A DNA stretch of 64,000 nt from Castellaniella sp041677825 (lineage in GTDB: Bacteria > Pseudomonadota > Gammaproteobacteria > Burkholderiales > Burkholderiaceae_B), in NCBI RefSeq assembly GCF_041677825.1, contig NZ_JBAYPG010000001.1, positions 62,001 to 126,000 of the forward strand. Reading direction: 5' to 3'. Positions 1 through 7,880 of the stretch are shown one piece after another. The translations under genes and the position numbers were made by a program. Below the pieces are notes generated by a model. It searched no databases. It worked only from the letters and a program-made list of their open reading frames with translations, and was not told the origin of the DNA. The number at the start of each line of letters is the position of its first letter. Positions within the stretch are counted from its first letter, which is position 1.

Positions 1-2
1 CC

Positions 3-350
3 ATGGCCGTGCAGGCCGGCCTGCTCGCCAATCTGGATCAGGCGGTGGCCCTGATGCACGACTGGGGCTGGCAGCGTCTGGGGGCGCTGCGCCAGGCTGC
101 GTTGATGTCCGGTCTCGAGGACGGGCAGGTACGGGCCCTGTGCGCAGACGTTCTGGCCGTCGCGCGCGCAGGGCTGGACCCGGCGGATCGAAGCTGGCTG
201 GCCTATGCGGACTTCGTCCTGCACACGCAGCACAACGCGGCCGATCGGCTGCTCGAGACCTGGCGCGCTGCATCGGGTGACCGGTCACGGAAACTGGCGG
301 CGGTGGTGGCGCGCCACGCAGCGCTGGATCCGGTGCAGTATGGTGCCTGA
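3..350 (+). CDS. Unrecognised protein, 3' end of a gene cut by the window edge
   Basis: The reading frame is open to the left edge of the window, so the methionine at base 3 may be internal and the gene probably starts upstream. The visible 115 residues are soluble, rich in Ala and Leu and mostly helical in character, with no signal peptide or membrane segment. The pattern of helices ending in a segment containing NAADRLLETW weakly recalls the C-terminal helical part of GCS2-type glutamate-cysteine ligases, but no catalytic motif is visible and I do not assign a function. It converges on the binding-protein gene, whose stop lies 5 bp away. Confidence 0.6.
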   Translation: MAVQAGLLANLDQAVALMHDWGWQRLGALRQAALMSGLEDGQVRALCADVLAVARAGLDPADRSWLAYADFVLHTQHNAADRLLETWRAASGDRSRKLAAVVARHAALDPVQYGA

Positions 351-355
351 TCGGA

Positions 356-1579
356 TCACCGGTTGCCCTGCTGCCAGGCAGGGGATTCATAGACTTCGTC
401 GGCGGCCAGCAGGATGTCGACCGGCGGGTTGAAGCCAATCTTGCGCGCCGTACCCAGATTGAGCGCGATCTTCGGGGGGTCCACCCATAATTGGATCAAG
501 CGTCGGGGTGAGGCGCCGTTCAGGATACGCGCCACGGTTTCGGCGTGGAATTGCCCCACGTACGACATATCGGCCTTGGCGAGGCTCAGCAGCAGACCGG
601 CCGCCACCTCTTCGGAACCGGCCATGGAAAATGTGGGGATGCGGGCCTTGTTCAGAATGTCAGCGATGGCATGGATGGATTCTTTTGTCACGCCCCGATG
701 GGTGGTCACGTACACGGCATCCACGCCCTGGTTCGCAAGATCTGCGTAGCAGCCTGTGGCGTTGGTGATGGCTGTGGCGGTCGGCACGCTGCTCGATACG
801 GCATGACACGGGATGATCCTGAAGCCCAGTTCCTTGCTGACCTGTTCGACGGCATCCAGAGCGGCATAGGTTCGGCCCGCCGGGCTGTCTTCGTATACGA
901 TGCCCAGGGTCTGAAATGGCACGATGTCATGGAACAGCCGCAACTGACGCTGATAGCGTTGTGGCTCGACACGCGCATGCAGGTTGTCGCGCCCGCTGTC
1001 CTCTACGCTGTCGATGATGCCCGCTGCGATCGGATTGCTGGTGGAGCCCACCACAGTGGGCACCGGCGGGCCGATGGCGCGCATGTCCTGGCCGGCCCAG
1101 GTGCCCATGGCGAGGATCAGGTCGATGTCCCCCCGTGTGGCAATGCGCTGTGCAATGGCATCGCGGGTGGGTTCGCGCTGCGCCGCGTCGAAGTCGCCTG
1201 GTTGCCACCAGGCGTCGGCGACGAATGTCAGGTCATCGCCTTTGGCGTGTTCACCCAACCAGAGCCACAAGGCCTTGCCGTTCATGTCGGTGGGGATGTC
1301 GTCATCCAGAGCCAGCCAGCCCAGGCGTTGCAGCCCCTGGACGATGACGCGCAAGGTGCGCGGATATTCGGCGTATTCACCACTTTCCAGATAACCGATG
1401 CGCCAGGGGCTGCCATCGGGCTTGCGCACGGGGGTGGTAGGGTAGAGGCGTGGGGCCGCGGCGGATGGCGTGGCGGCCACGGGGGGCGCGGCATCGGCAG
1501 CCTGCGCCGTGGGCGCGAGCCCGGAAAACAGGCTCACAGCCATGAGCAAGGCAATCAGGGTGCGTCCAATCATGAACAT
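356..1579 (-). CDS. Periplasmic substrate-binding protein, ABC_sub_bind (TrpX-like) family, orphan
   Basis: A Sec signal peptide occupies about residues 1-27 (hydrophobic IALLMAVSLFSG, cleavage after AQA). The mature part has the features of the ABC_sub_bind family: an opening IGYLESG strand, the VVGSTSNPIAAG segment near the first lobe hinge, and GIVYEDS at the start of the second lobe. Family members bind small ligands such as amino acids for ABC import. No permease or ATPase gene lies nearby. Instead the start codon overlaps the last bases of the upstream phosphatase gene by 10 bp, so the two are almost certainly co-transcribed and translationally coupled. I infer that it may present a ligand to the phosphatase sensor rather than feed a transporter. 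An alternative start is the methionine two codons in. Confidence 0.85.
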   Translation of the reverse strand: MFMIGRTLIALLMAVSLFSGLAPTAQAADAAPPVAATPSAAAPRLYPTTPVRKPDGSPWRIGYLESGEYAEYPRTLRVIVQGLQRLGWLALDDDIPTDMNGKALWLWLGEHAKGDDLTFVADAWWQPGDFDAAQREPTRDAIAQRIATRGDIDLILAMGTWAGQDMRAIGPPVPTVVGSTSNPIAAGIIDSVEDSGRDNLHARVEPQRYQRQLRLFHDIVPFQTLGIVYEDSPAGRTYAALDAVEQVSKELGFRIIPCHAVSSSVPTATAITNATGCYADLANQGVDAVYVTTHRGVTKESIHAIADILNKARIPTFSMAGSEEVAAGLLLSLAKADMSYVGQFHAETVARILNGASPRRLIQLWVDPPKIALNLGTARKIGFNPPVDILLAADEVYESPAWQQGNR

Positions 1580-3603
1580 GTTCTCTTTGCAGCAATGACG
1601 GTAATGTCGTCTGATTGTTCCAGACCCCGTGCGAATCCGTGGATGTCATCCAGCAGGGCATCGGTCAGGGCCCGGGCGCCCACCCCGGATGACCGGGCAA
1701 GAATGCCGTGCAACCGCGCCTCGCCATAAAGGGTGTGGTCGGGCGCCCAGGCTTCGGTGACCCCATCGGTGTAGCCGAACAGGAGCTCCCCACAGCCCAG
1801 TATCGTGTTGAAGGCCTGATAGGGCAAATTGCCCTGTACGCCACAGGCCGGCCCGCTGCGCCCTTCCAGCAAGCGTACGTGGCCATCGGTGGCCACGATG
1901 CCCGGTGGCAGATGACCGGCGTTGGCCCAGGCCAGCTGACCGGTGGCCCGGTCCAGGACACAGACAAGCAGGGTGACGAACATCATGTTGGGGTTGTGTT
2001 CGGCCAGGCGGTTGTTGATCCGCGCCACCATCTGCCCGGGGTCGCTTTCATCTTCGGCCGATGCGCGCAGCAGGGTTCGGGTGACGGCCATGAACAGGGC
2101 TGCGGGTATGCCCTTGTCGGATACATCGCCAATGGCCAGGCACAGGCGGCCATCGGGCAGGACAAAGTAATCGTACAGGTCGCCGCCCACTTCGCGTGCG
2201 GGCTGCATGGTGGCGTGCAGATCGATGTTTCCGAGTGTTCCGCTGGCAGGTTCCTGTGGCAGCAGGCCCATCTGTATCTGGCGCGCAATGGCCAGTTCGC
2301 TCTCGAAGCGTTCGCGTCGGGACGTCTCGTCGAGCAGACTGGCGATCTTTTCACGCAGTTGCTGGTCCATGTACATGAAAGTGGCCGCCAGGCGGCCGAC
2401 CTCGTCGGGTTGTCTGTGTGGCAATTGCGCGATGTAGGGCGGAATGTGGCCCGCCTGCTGCAGGTCCTGTTCGGGCAGTGCTCGCGCGAAATCGCTCAGC
2501 TGCCGCAAGGGGCGGCTGATGCGTGCGGACAGCACCCATGCGACCGCGAGCGAGACGAGCAGCACCAGCAGAAAGGCCAGACCCAGGCGATCGCGCAGAG
2601 CCCGCGCTGGCGCAGTCAGGTCATTTTGCGGCACGGCGGCCACGATGGTCCAGCCGAGCGGCTTGAACCAGGCCGTGCTGATCTGCCAGGGGTTGCCGCG
2701 ACCTGATTCGTCGAATGTGAAATTCTCGATGTGGCCCGACTCGCGATGCCGCATGATATGTTCGCGCAACGTCGCGCTGCCGTCGATGTCGTGCGCAACC
2801 AGGAACGCGTCGTGACCCGATGGTGGGGCAGAGACCAGTTGGCCTTCATCATCGAGGATGAACACAAATCCCGATTGGGCCAGCCTGAGTGAGGCCAGGG
2901 CGGCGCGCACGGACTGTTCCATTTCCTTGCGCCGCTCGTCGAACTTCTGCTCGACCTGGCGCGCATTGCCGGTGATGGAAAACACCCAGTCCCAGGGCTC
3001 GAAATAGCCAAAATAAGCGTACATCAGGTCACCCTCGATCGGGTCGCCCCCGATCGGGCTGGCCACCGGCCAGCGGTAAATGGCAAAACCGTGACCGGTG
3101 ATTCTGGCTTCGTCATGCATCGATGCCGCGAGCGCACGGCCTTTGTAGTCCTGCAGGCGCGACAGGTCGGCACCGACCCAGTCCGCCCGGCCGCTGGCGA
3201 TGATGGTGAAGGTGTCGTCAAACGCGAAGCCGAAGCGCCCGTCGGCCATGTCCAGTGTATTGATCCAGGCCCGCGCCTGGGCCTGGGCCGCGGGCGTGCC
3301 GATCACGCCAGTACGGGCCTGCTCGGCGTACACGGCCAGCACCGACTGTACGGTGGCGCCGAGTTGCAGCAACTGGGCGCGGCCGCTGCGCACCGTGGTG
3401 ATCTTGTCGGTCAGCAGGGCCCCCCAGCGGGCTTCGCTGTCGTGCAGCAGCAGATCGAGGATATTGCGCACGGCATGCTTTTCGCTGGCCACCACGGTGT
3501 GGGTCACGCTGCGTTGGGTGATCAGCAGGACCGCCATGGCGCCCAGCAGTGTGGTCAGGCCCACCAGAAGAAAGATTTTGCTGCGCAGTGAGCGTGGCCG
3601 CAT
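1570..3603 (-). CDS. Membrane-bound SpoIIE/PP2C serine phosphatase with Cache sensor and HAMP
   Basis: With the start at 3603 the protein has 677 residues: TM1 about 10-28, a periplasmic double-Cache-like domain about 30-335 (repeated aromatic strands WDWVFSI and GWTIVAAVP), TM2 about 341-360, a HAMP linker, a coiled segment with the ARQIQMGLLPQE signature, and a C-terminal SpoIIE phosphatase. The metal-binding aspartates are seen in GGDLYDYF, GDVSDKG and GYTDGVTEAW. The family dephosphorylates STAS anti-anti-sigma proteins, so the likely substrate is the STAS protein encoded at 9.8 kb. The frame extends upstream to 3693, but residues before MRPRSLRSK look like untranslated leader. It overlaps the binding-protein gene downstream and is divergent from the MFS fusion gene. 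Confidence 0.9.
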   Translation of the reverse strand: MRPRSLRSKIFLLVGLTTLLGAMAVLLITQRSVTHTVVASEKHAVRNILDLLLHDSEARWGALLTDKITTVRSGRAQLLQLGATVQSVLAVYAEQARTGVIGTPAAQAQARAWINTLDMADGRFGFAFDDTFTIIASGRADWVGADLSRLQDYKGRALAASMHDEARITGHGFAIYRWPVASPIGGDPIEGDLMYAYFGYFEPWDWVFSITGNARQVEQKFDERRKEMEQSVRAALASLRLAQSGFVFILDDEGQLVSAPPSGHDAFLVAHDIDGSATLREHIMRHRESGHIENFTFDESGRGNPWQISTAWFKPLGWTIVAAVPQNDLTAPARALRDRLGLAFLLVLLVSLAVAWVLSARISRPLRQLSDFARALPEQDLQQAGHIPPYIAQLPHRQPDEVGRLAATFMYMDQQLREKIASLLDETSRRERFESELAIARQIQMGLLPQEPASGTLGNIDLHATMQPAREVGGDLYDYFVLPDGRLCLAIGDVSDKGIPAALFMAVTRTLLRASAEDESDPGQMVARINNRLAEHNPNMMFVTLLVCVLDRATGQLAWANAGHLPPGIVATDGHVRLLEGRSGPACGVQGNLPYQAFNTILGCGELLFGYTDGVTEAWAPDHTLYGEARLHGILARSSGVGARALTDALLDDIHGFARGLEQSDDITVIAAKRTCS

Positions 3604-3767
3604 GAGCAGACCCCGGAAGGAAGAGAAGCGCTGGAAGCAGCGAATCATGCCGAAGGGCAGTGGGGCCGTGGCCCCGGTGTGCCCAGCACGCATTGTAAAT
3701 TATCATGGAGGCCGCTACCTGTTGCTGCCGGCATTCCGCCGGCCCCGGTGTGCCCAGCGAGCTGAGC

Positions 3768-6290
3768 ATGTTGCAGCCCCATTCCTCGCCCTACGGACGC
3801 GGCCGGTTTCGAGCCGTCCTCGTGGCCTGTGTGCTCGTGCTGCTGTTGTCCCAGGCATTGATCGGGGCATTGAGCCTTTCGGCGCTCAGGCAGCTGTCAC
3901 GCGAGAACACGGCCGAGCGCGTCGGGCTGTCCGTGGACCAGACAGCAGGCGAAATCCGGATCGGCATGTCGCTGGGCAAGCCGCTGGAGCAGTATTTCGG
4001 TCTGCCTTTGCTGTTGGCGGGCCTGCACGACAGCCTGCCGGACCTGCAAGGCGCGGATGTGGTCCTGGCCAACGGCGATCGTCTGGCAGCCACCGGCGAC
4101 TCGTTGGCGGGCACTGGGGTGCTGAAGGCCCTGCAGGGGGCAGGGCAGGGCGATCCGTCAGCGGCAGTCCGCATGCTGGGGTCCGGGGCGGCCTGGCAGG
4201 AACAGGAGGGTCGGCTGGTGGTCGCCGCAGCATTGCGTGATGCCGCCGGTGCCTTGTTGGGGGCGGTACGCGTGCAGGTGCCGGCCGCAGTTCCCGACCG
4301 GGGCACACTGATCGCCGACAACCTTCGGGCATTGGCCCTGTCCACCCTGGTCGCCTTCCTGTTGCTGCTGTGGTTGTTCCGTCCTGCCGTGATACGGCAA
4401 CAGGAGGCCGATGCGCGCCGGTTCCGGCTGCTGCTGCCGCTGCTCGTGCTGCTGCTGGCCCAGGGGCTCTATATTGCGCATACCGTGCATGCATTTCGAT
4501 CGAGCTGGCTCGATGTCGCACATCAAAATACGCATGTTGTGGGCAGCCGCCTGCAGGCCGACCTGAATCGCGTGCTGTCCCATGGCATCGCGGCCAATGC
4601 GATGCGCGATGTCGAACGACCCATGGCACGGCTGGCCGCAGCCTTCCCCCTGATCGATGAAATCGGGTTGATCGATGCGCACGGCAACTGGCTGAATCGG
4701 GCCAATGCACAGGGTGCCCTGCCGGTCGGGCCAGATGATCGGGCTCATCCGGTCGATTTGTCTGCGCACGCCACCCGCCATGGCAACACCTTGTTGTTTG
4801 CACTTCATGGCCGTTCGCAGGCACCCGTTGCCTACCTGCGCATTGTCCTGAACGACCAGCGCATGGCAAAGGACACCTGGGCACGGGTGCTGGACGCAGG
4901 TACGGTCGTGGTCGTGGCCCTGGTGGCCGTGTTCGAGCTGCTGCTCCTTCTGGCCATGTTGATGGATCGCGCGCTGCGGGCACGCGAACACGCCGCGGCG
5001 ACCGACGGTGCGGGTCACGGGGATCCAGTGCATGCGGGGCGTACCGCCCGGCCGGTCATGTTCGGCTTTCTGTTTGCCATGGCCATGCCCGTGAGTTTCC
5101 TGCCGCTGTATGCACGTTCCCTGTTGCCGTCCGCCGCACGGATTCCCGGTCTCGAGATCCTGTTGGGCCTGCCCATCGCGGCCGAAATGGGCTGTGGATT
5201 CGTTGCGGCCTTGCTGGCCGGGCGCCTCGCCGATCGCCGCGGCTGGGTCCAGCCCGTGCTGGCTGGCCTGCTGATCGCCATGGCGGGCAGTGTGGCCAGC
5301 AGTCTCGCGCCTTCATTGCCCTGGCTGGTGGTCGCGCGGGCACTGGCCGGACTCGGCTATGGCCTGACGTGGATGGGGCTGCAGGCCTTCATCGTGCTGC
5401 TCAGCCCGGCTGCGCACCGGGGCCGCAATATGGCCATCGTGGTGGCGGGGCTGTTTGCCGGCTATTTGTCCGGCGCGGCTGCGGGCGCCATGCTGGCGCA
5501 GCAACTGGGCGCACTGGCCGTGTTCCTGCTGAGTGCCGGCCTGCTGGCGCTGCCATTGTTCGGCGTGTTCTGGCTGATGTGGCCCGATCGTGACACGATG
5601 CCGGCGCGGCGATCCCGCCTGCATCGGCCCGGCGCTGCCGAGGCGGCGGGTGCAGCAGCCGAGGGGGCGTGGCGTGCCCTGTCCCGGCTGTTGCTCAGTC
5701 GTGATTATGGTCTCGTGCTGCTGGGCTCTGTCATTCCATTCTCCGTCGCCCAGACAGGCCTGCTCAGCTACGCCCTGCCTCTGTACGTGGAAGCTATGGG
5801 GGGGACGACGGTGAGCGTCGGTCGCATCATCATGCTATACGGCCTTTGCGTCATTTACCTGGGGCCACCGATGGCGCGAATCACCGATGGCAGTGCGCAC
5901 CGGAAAACCTGGATCGTAGCCGGTGGCGTGCTGGGCAGCGCGGGCCTGCTGAGCCTGTACTGGATCGGTGGCATGGCCATGGTCACGCTGGCCGTTTTAC
6001 TGCTGGCCATGGCCAGTTGCCTGGCCGGGAGCGCCCAGGTGGCCTACATGCTGCAATTGCAGCGTGTCCAGCGTCATGGGCTTGGCCGGGCCACCAGCGT
6101 GATGCGGGCGGCCGACAAGCTGGGGCAGATGCTGGGGCCCTTGCTGATGGGCCTGCTGCTGATGCAGGTCAGCATGGCCGTGGGTCTGGCCGCGACAGGC
6201 CTCATCTATCTGCTGGCGACGCTGGCATTCTGGCTGCTGGCACCACAGCAGGACGTCAGGCCACCTGACGATGCAGCACGCGTGCAGTGA
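3768..6290 (+). CDS. MFS transporter fused to two N-terminal periplasmic sensor-like modules
   Basis: From the start at 3768 the protein has 840 residues. Residues 14-38 form TM1, 39-188 a periplasmic domain, 189-206 TM2, 220-240 TM3, 241-377 a second periplasmic domain containing a PAS/Cache-like strand (IDEIGLIDAHGNW), and 378-398 TM4. From about 429 on there is a complete 12-TM major facilitator domain, with the conserved loop GRLADRRGW after its second helix. A usual MFS transporter is about 400 residues, so the first half is an added sensory region. Its substrate is unknown. The 3' end overlaps the convergent alanine racemase gene by 35 bp. The in-frame codons before 3768 give a Cys-rich non-membrane stretch and are probably untranslated. 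Confidence 0.85.
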   Translation: MLQPHSSPYGRGRFRAVLVACVLVLLLSQALIGALSLSALRQLSRENTAERVGLSVDQTAGEIRIGMSLGKPLEQYFGLPLLLAGLHDSLPDLQGADVVLANGDRLAATGDSLAGTGVLKALQGAGQGDPSAAVRMLGSGAAWQEQEGRLVVAAALRDAAGALLGAVRVQVPAAVPDRGTLIADNLRALALSTLVAFLLLLWLFRPAVIRQQEADARRFRLLLPLLVLLLAQGLYIAHTVHAFRSSWLDVAHQNTHVVGSRLQADLNRVLSHGIAANAMRDVERPMARLAAAFPLIDEIGLIDAHGNWLNRANAQGALPVGPDDRAHPVDLSAHATRHGNTLLFALHGRSQAPVAYLRIVLNDQRMAKDTWARVLDAGTVVVVALVAVFELLLLLAMLMDRALRAREHAAATDGAGHGDPVHAGRTARPVMFGFLFAMAMPVSFLPLYARSLLPSAARIPGLEILLGLPIAAEMGCGFVAALLAGRLADRRGWVQPVLAGLLIAMAGSVASSLAPSLPWLVVARALAGLGYGLTWMGLQAFIVLLSPAAHRGRNMAIVVAGLFAGYLSGAAAGAMLAQQLGALAVFLLSAGLLALPLFGVFWLMWPDRDTMPARRSRLHRPGAAEAAGAAAEGAWRALSRLLLSRDYGLVLLGSVIPFSVAQTGLLSYALPLYVEAMGGTTVSVGRIIMLYGLCVIYLGPPMARITDGSAHRKTWIVAGGVLGSAGLLSLYWIGGMAMVTLAVLLLAMASCLAGSAQVAYMLQLQRVQRHGLGRATSVMRAADKLGQMLGPLLMGLLLMQVSMAVGLAATGLIYLLATLAFWLLAPQQDVRPPDDAARVQ

Positions 6291-7413
6291 GGCCAGTGCA
6301 CAGTTGTGCCGGGATCATGCCGGCCCGATGGGCGACGTGCTCGATGGGCAGGCGCGCATCGCCCCAGAGCGTGACCGGGGCATGCCGTGGCGGACGCGCC
6401 TGGCCGGTGACGTCGATCGCCAGGGTATCCATGGTGACCCGTCCAATGATGCGCCTGAGCTGCCCACCGACCAGTACGCGGGCATCGGGCCCGGGCTGGC
6501 GTGGATAGCCGTACGCATAGCCGCAGCCGACCAGGCCCACCTGCATGTCATGCGGGGCCAGGAAATCCCCTCCGTAGCCCAATCGGGCCCCGGCCGCGAG
6601 CGCAAGAACATCGCGCAGCGGCGCCTGCAGGCGCATGGCGGGCTGCAGGCCCAGGGTCAGGCCACTCTGGTCGGGCAGCGGACTGATGCCATACAGCGCG
6701 ATGCCGCTGCGCGCCCAGTGGGTGTGCCCGGCGGCCTCGGGTTCGAGCAGCAGCGCGGCAGAGTTCTCGGTGCAGACAGGGCCGGGCAGCCCACGTCGAT
6801 GGACAGCGAAATATTGCCTTTCTTCGCGCAGCCGGGCCGGGTCTTCCGCACAGGCATAGTGGCACAGATGGCCGGCACCACGCACATGCCCGGTGCGGAC
6901 CAGTTCGGCCAGAAGCCGATAAGCCGGGCGGTAGTCTGCCGGCCCGAAACCGCCGTGATTCAATTGCCCTCGAAAACGCAGCCAGGCGTACAGAGGCCGG
7001 CCTGGCGGGCAGCGACCGAGTTCACGCAGCGCGCGCCAGTCGTCAATGATCCAGTGTACGGGAAACAGGCCTGGATCATGGTCGCCGTCGGCCTCGAAGG
7101 GCGTACCCATGATGAGCAGTGGCTTTGTCCAACCCAGCCGTCGACACGCCAGTGCTTCCTGCAGGGAAAACACGGCGAGCCCATCGGCCTCCCGCAGCCC
7201 CGGATAAACCATGTGCAGGCCGTGGCCGTAGGCGTCAGCCTTGACGACAGCCCAGATCTGCGTGCCCGGTGCTGGCCGCTGGGCATGCGTGCCAGCCAGA
7301 AGATCATGCAGGTGCCGCAGGTTGGCGGCGATGGCCTTGGGATCGATCAGCGCCTGAACGGCATGCACATGGGGGCCGTGTTTCGGGGCGGTCGGTTCAG
7401 TGAGTCGGGACAC
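6256..7413 (-). CDS. alr: Alanine racemase-family PLP enzyme with altered active-site residues
   Basis: The 385-residue protein has the alanine racemase layout. The PLP lysine is K58 in VVKADAYGHG, the second catalytic base is the tyrosine Y280 in RLGYGG, and the PLP-phosphate region ARSGIALYG is present. The family interconverts L- and D-alanine for peptidoglycan. Two usually conserved positions differ: the carbamylated lysine is replaced by R146 (LRFRG), and the arginine that contacts the PLP ring is replaced by H153 (LNHGGF). Activity or substrate may therefore be changed. The gene starts 3 bp after the RsbW-like kinase stop and is co-oriented with it, an odd position for a housekeeping alr. 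The 3' end overlaps the convergent MFS fusion gene. Confidence 0.85.
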   Translation of the reverse strand: MSRLTEPTAPKHGPHVHAVQALIDPKAIAANLRHLHDLLAGTHAQRPAPGTQIWAVVKADAYGHGLHMVYPGLREADGLAVFSLQEALACRRLGWTKPLLIMGTPFEADGDHDPGLFPVHWIIDDWRALRELGRCPPGRPLYAWLRFRGQLNHGGFGPADYRPAYRLLAELVRTGHVRGAGHLCHYACAEDPARLREERQYFAVHRRGLPGPVCTENSAALLLEPEAAGHTHWARSGIALYGISPLPDQSGLTLGLQPAMRLQAPLRDVLALAAGARLGYGGDFLAPHDMQVGLVGCGYAYGYPRQPGPDARVLVGGQLRRIIGRVTMDTLAIDVTGQARPPRHAPVTLWGDARLPIEHVAHRAGMIPAQLCTGLTARVLHRQVA

Positions 7414-7416
7414 GCT

Positions 7417-7875
7417 TCAAGGCCTTGGTACGCTGGCATGAACCACCAGTCGCAAGTGATTGTGGCGGTCGCGATGTTCGTAATGGATCTCATCCAGATA
7501 ATGACGCATGAGCCGCAAGCCGTGCCCGCCCTGGCGGGCGTCATCGACGGAGCCCGCCAGCGGTGGCAACGCGATGCGGCTTGGGTCGAATGGCATGCCA
7601 TTGTCGATGATATCGACCGCCGTACGGTCGGCGCCCTGAAGAATGCGCAGGTGGATGCGCCGCGATTCAGTGGCCGCATGGGTCTTGAAGCCATGCATCA
7701 GGATATTGCTCAGCGCTTCATCCAGGCACAGGGTCAGACGCCGCGTCAGCGATGCGCTCCAGCGGCCTTGCTCGGCGGTATCAGCCAGCCAGGACAACGC
7801 CTGGGCCACGACACCAGGCCTCGCATCGAGCGACAGCGTGGCCCTGACGCACAGGGTGGATTCGCTGCCATCCAT
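7417..7875 (-). CDS. RsbW/SpoIIAB-like serine kinase (anti-sigma type HATPase)
   Basis: This 152-residue soluble protein is a stand-alone GHKL ATPase of the anti-sigma kinase class. The N-box is LCLDEALSNILMHG (E53, N57), the G1 box is DNGMPFD (D91, G93), and the G2 glycine motif is GGHGL near residue 116, followed by the typical YEHRDRHNHLRL strand. In partner switching such a kinase phosphorylates a STAS protein and sequesters a sigma factor or another target. It lies 5 bp downstream of the permease-kinase fusion and 3 bp upstream of the racemase gene, so the three form one operon. No sigma factor gene is in the window, so its output target is unknown. Confidence 0.9.
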   Translation of the reverse strand: MDGSESTLCVRATLSLDARPGVVAQALSWLADTAEQGRWSASLTRRLTLCLDEALSNILMHGFKTHAATESRRIHLRILQGADRTAVDIIDNGMPFDPSRIALPPLAGSVDDARQGGHGLRLMRHYLDEIHYEHRDRHNHLRLVVHASVPRP

Positions 7876-7880
7876 GCCCG

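Noticed and set aside
545..1729. Long plus-strand frame (394 codons)
   Set aside because: It is antisense to the binding-protein gene, has no family features and is a GC-rich shadow frame.
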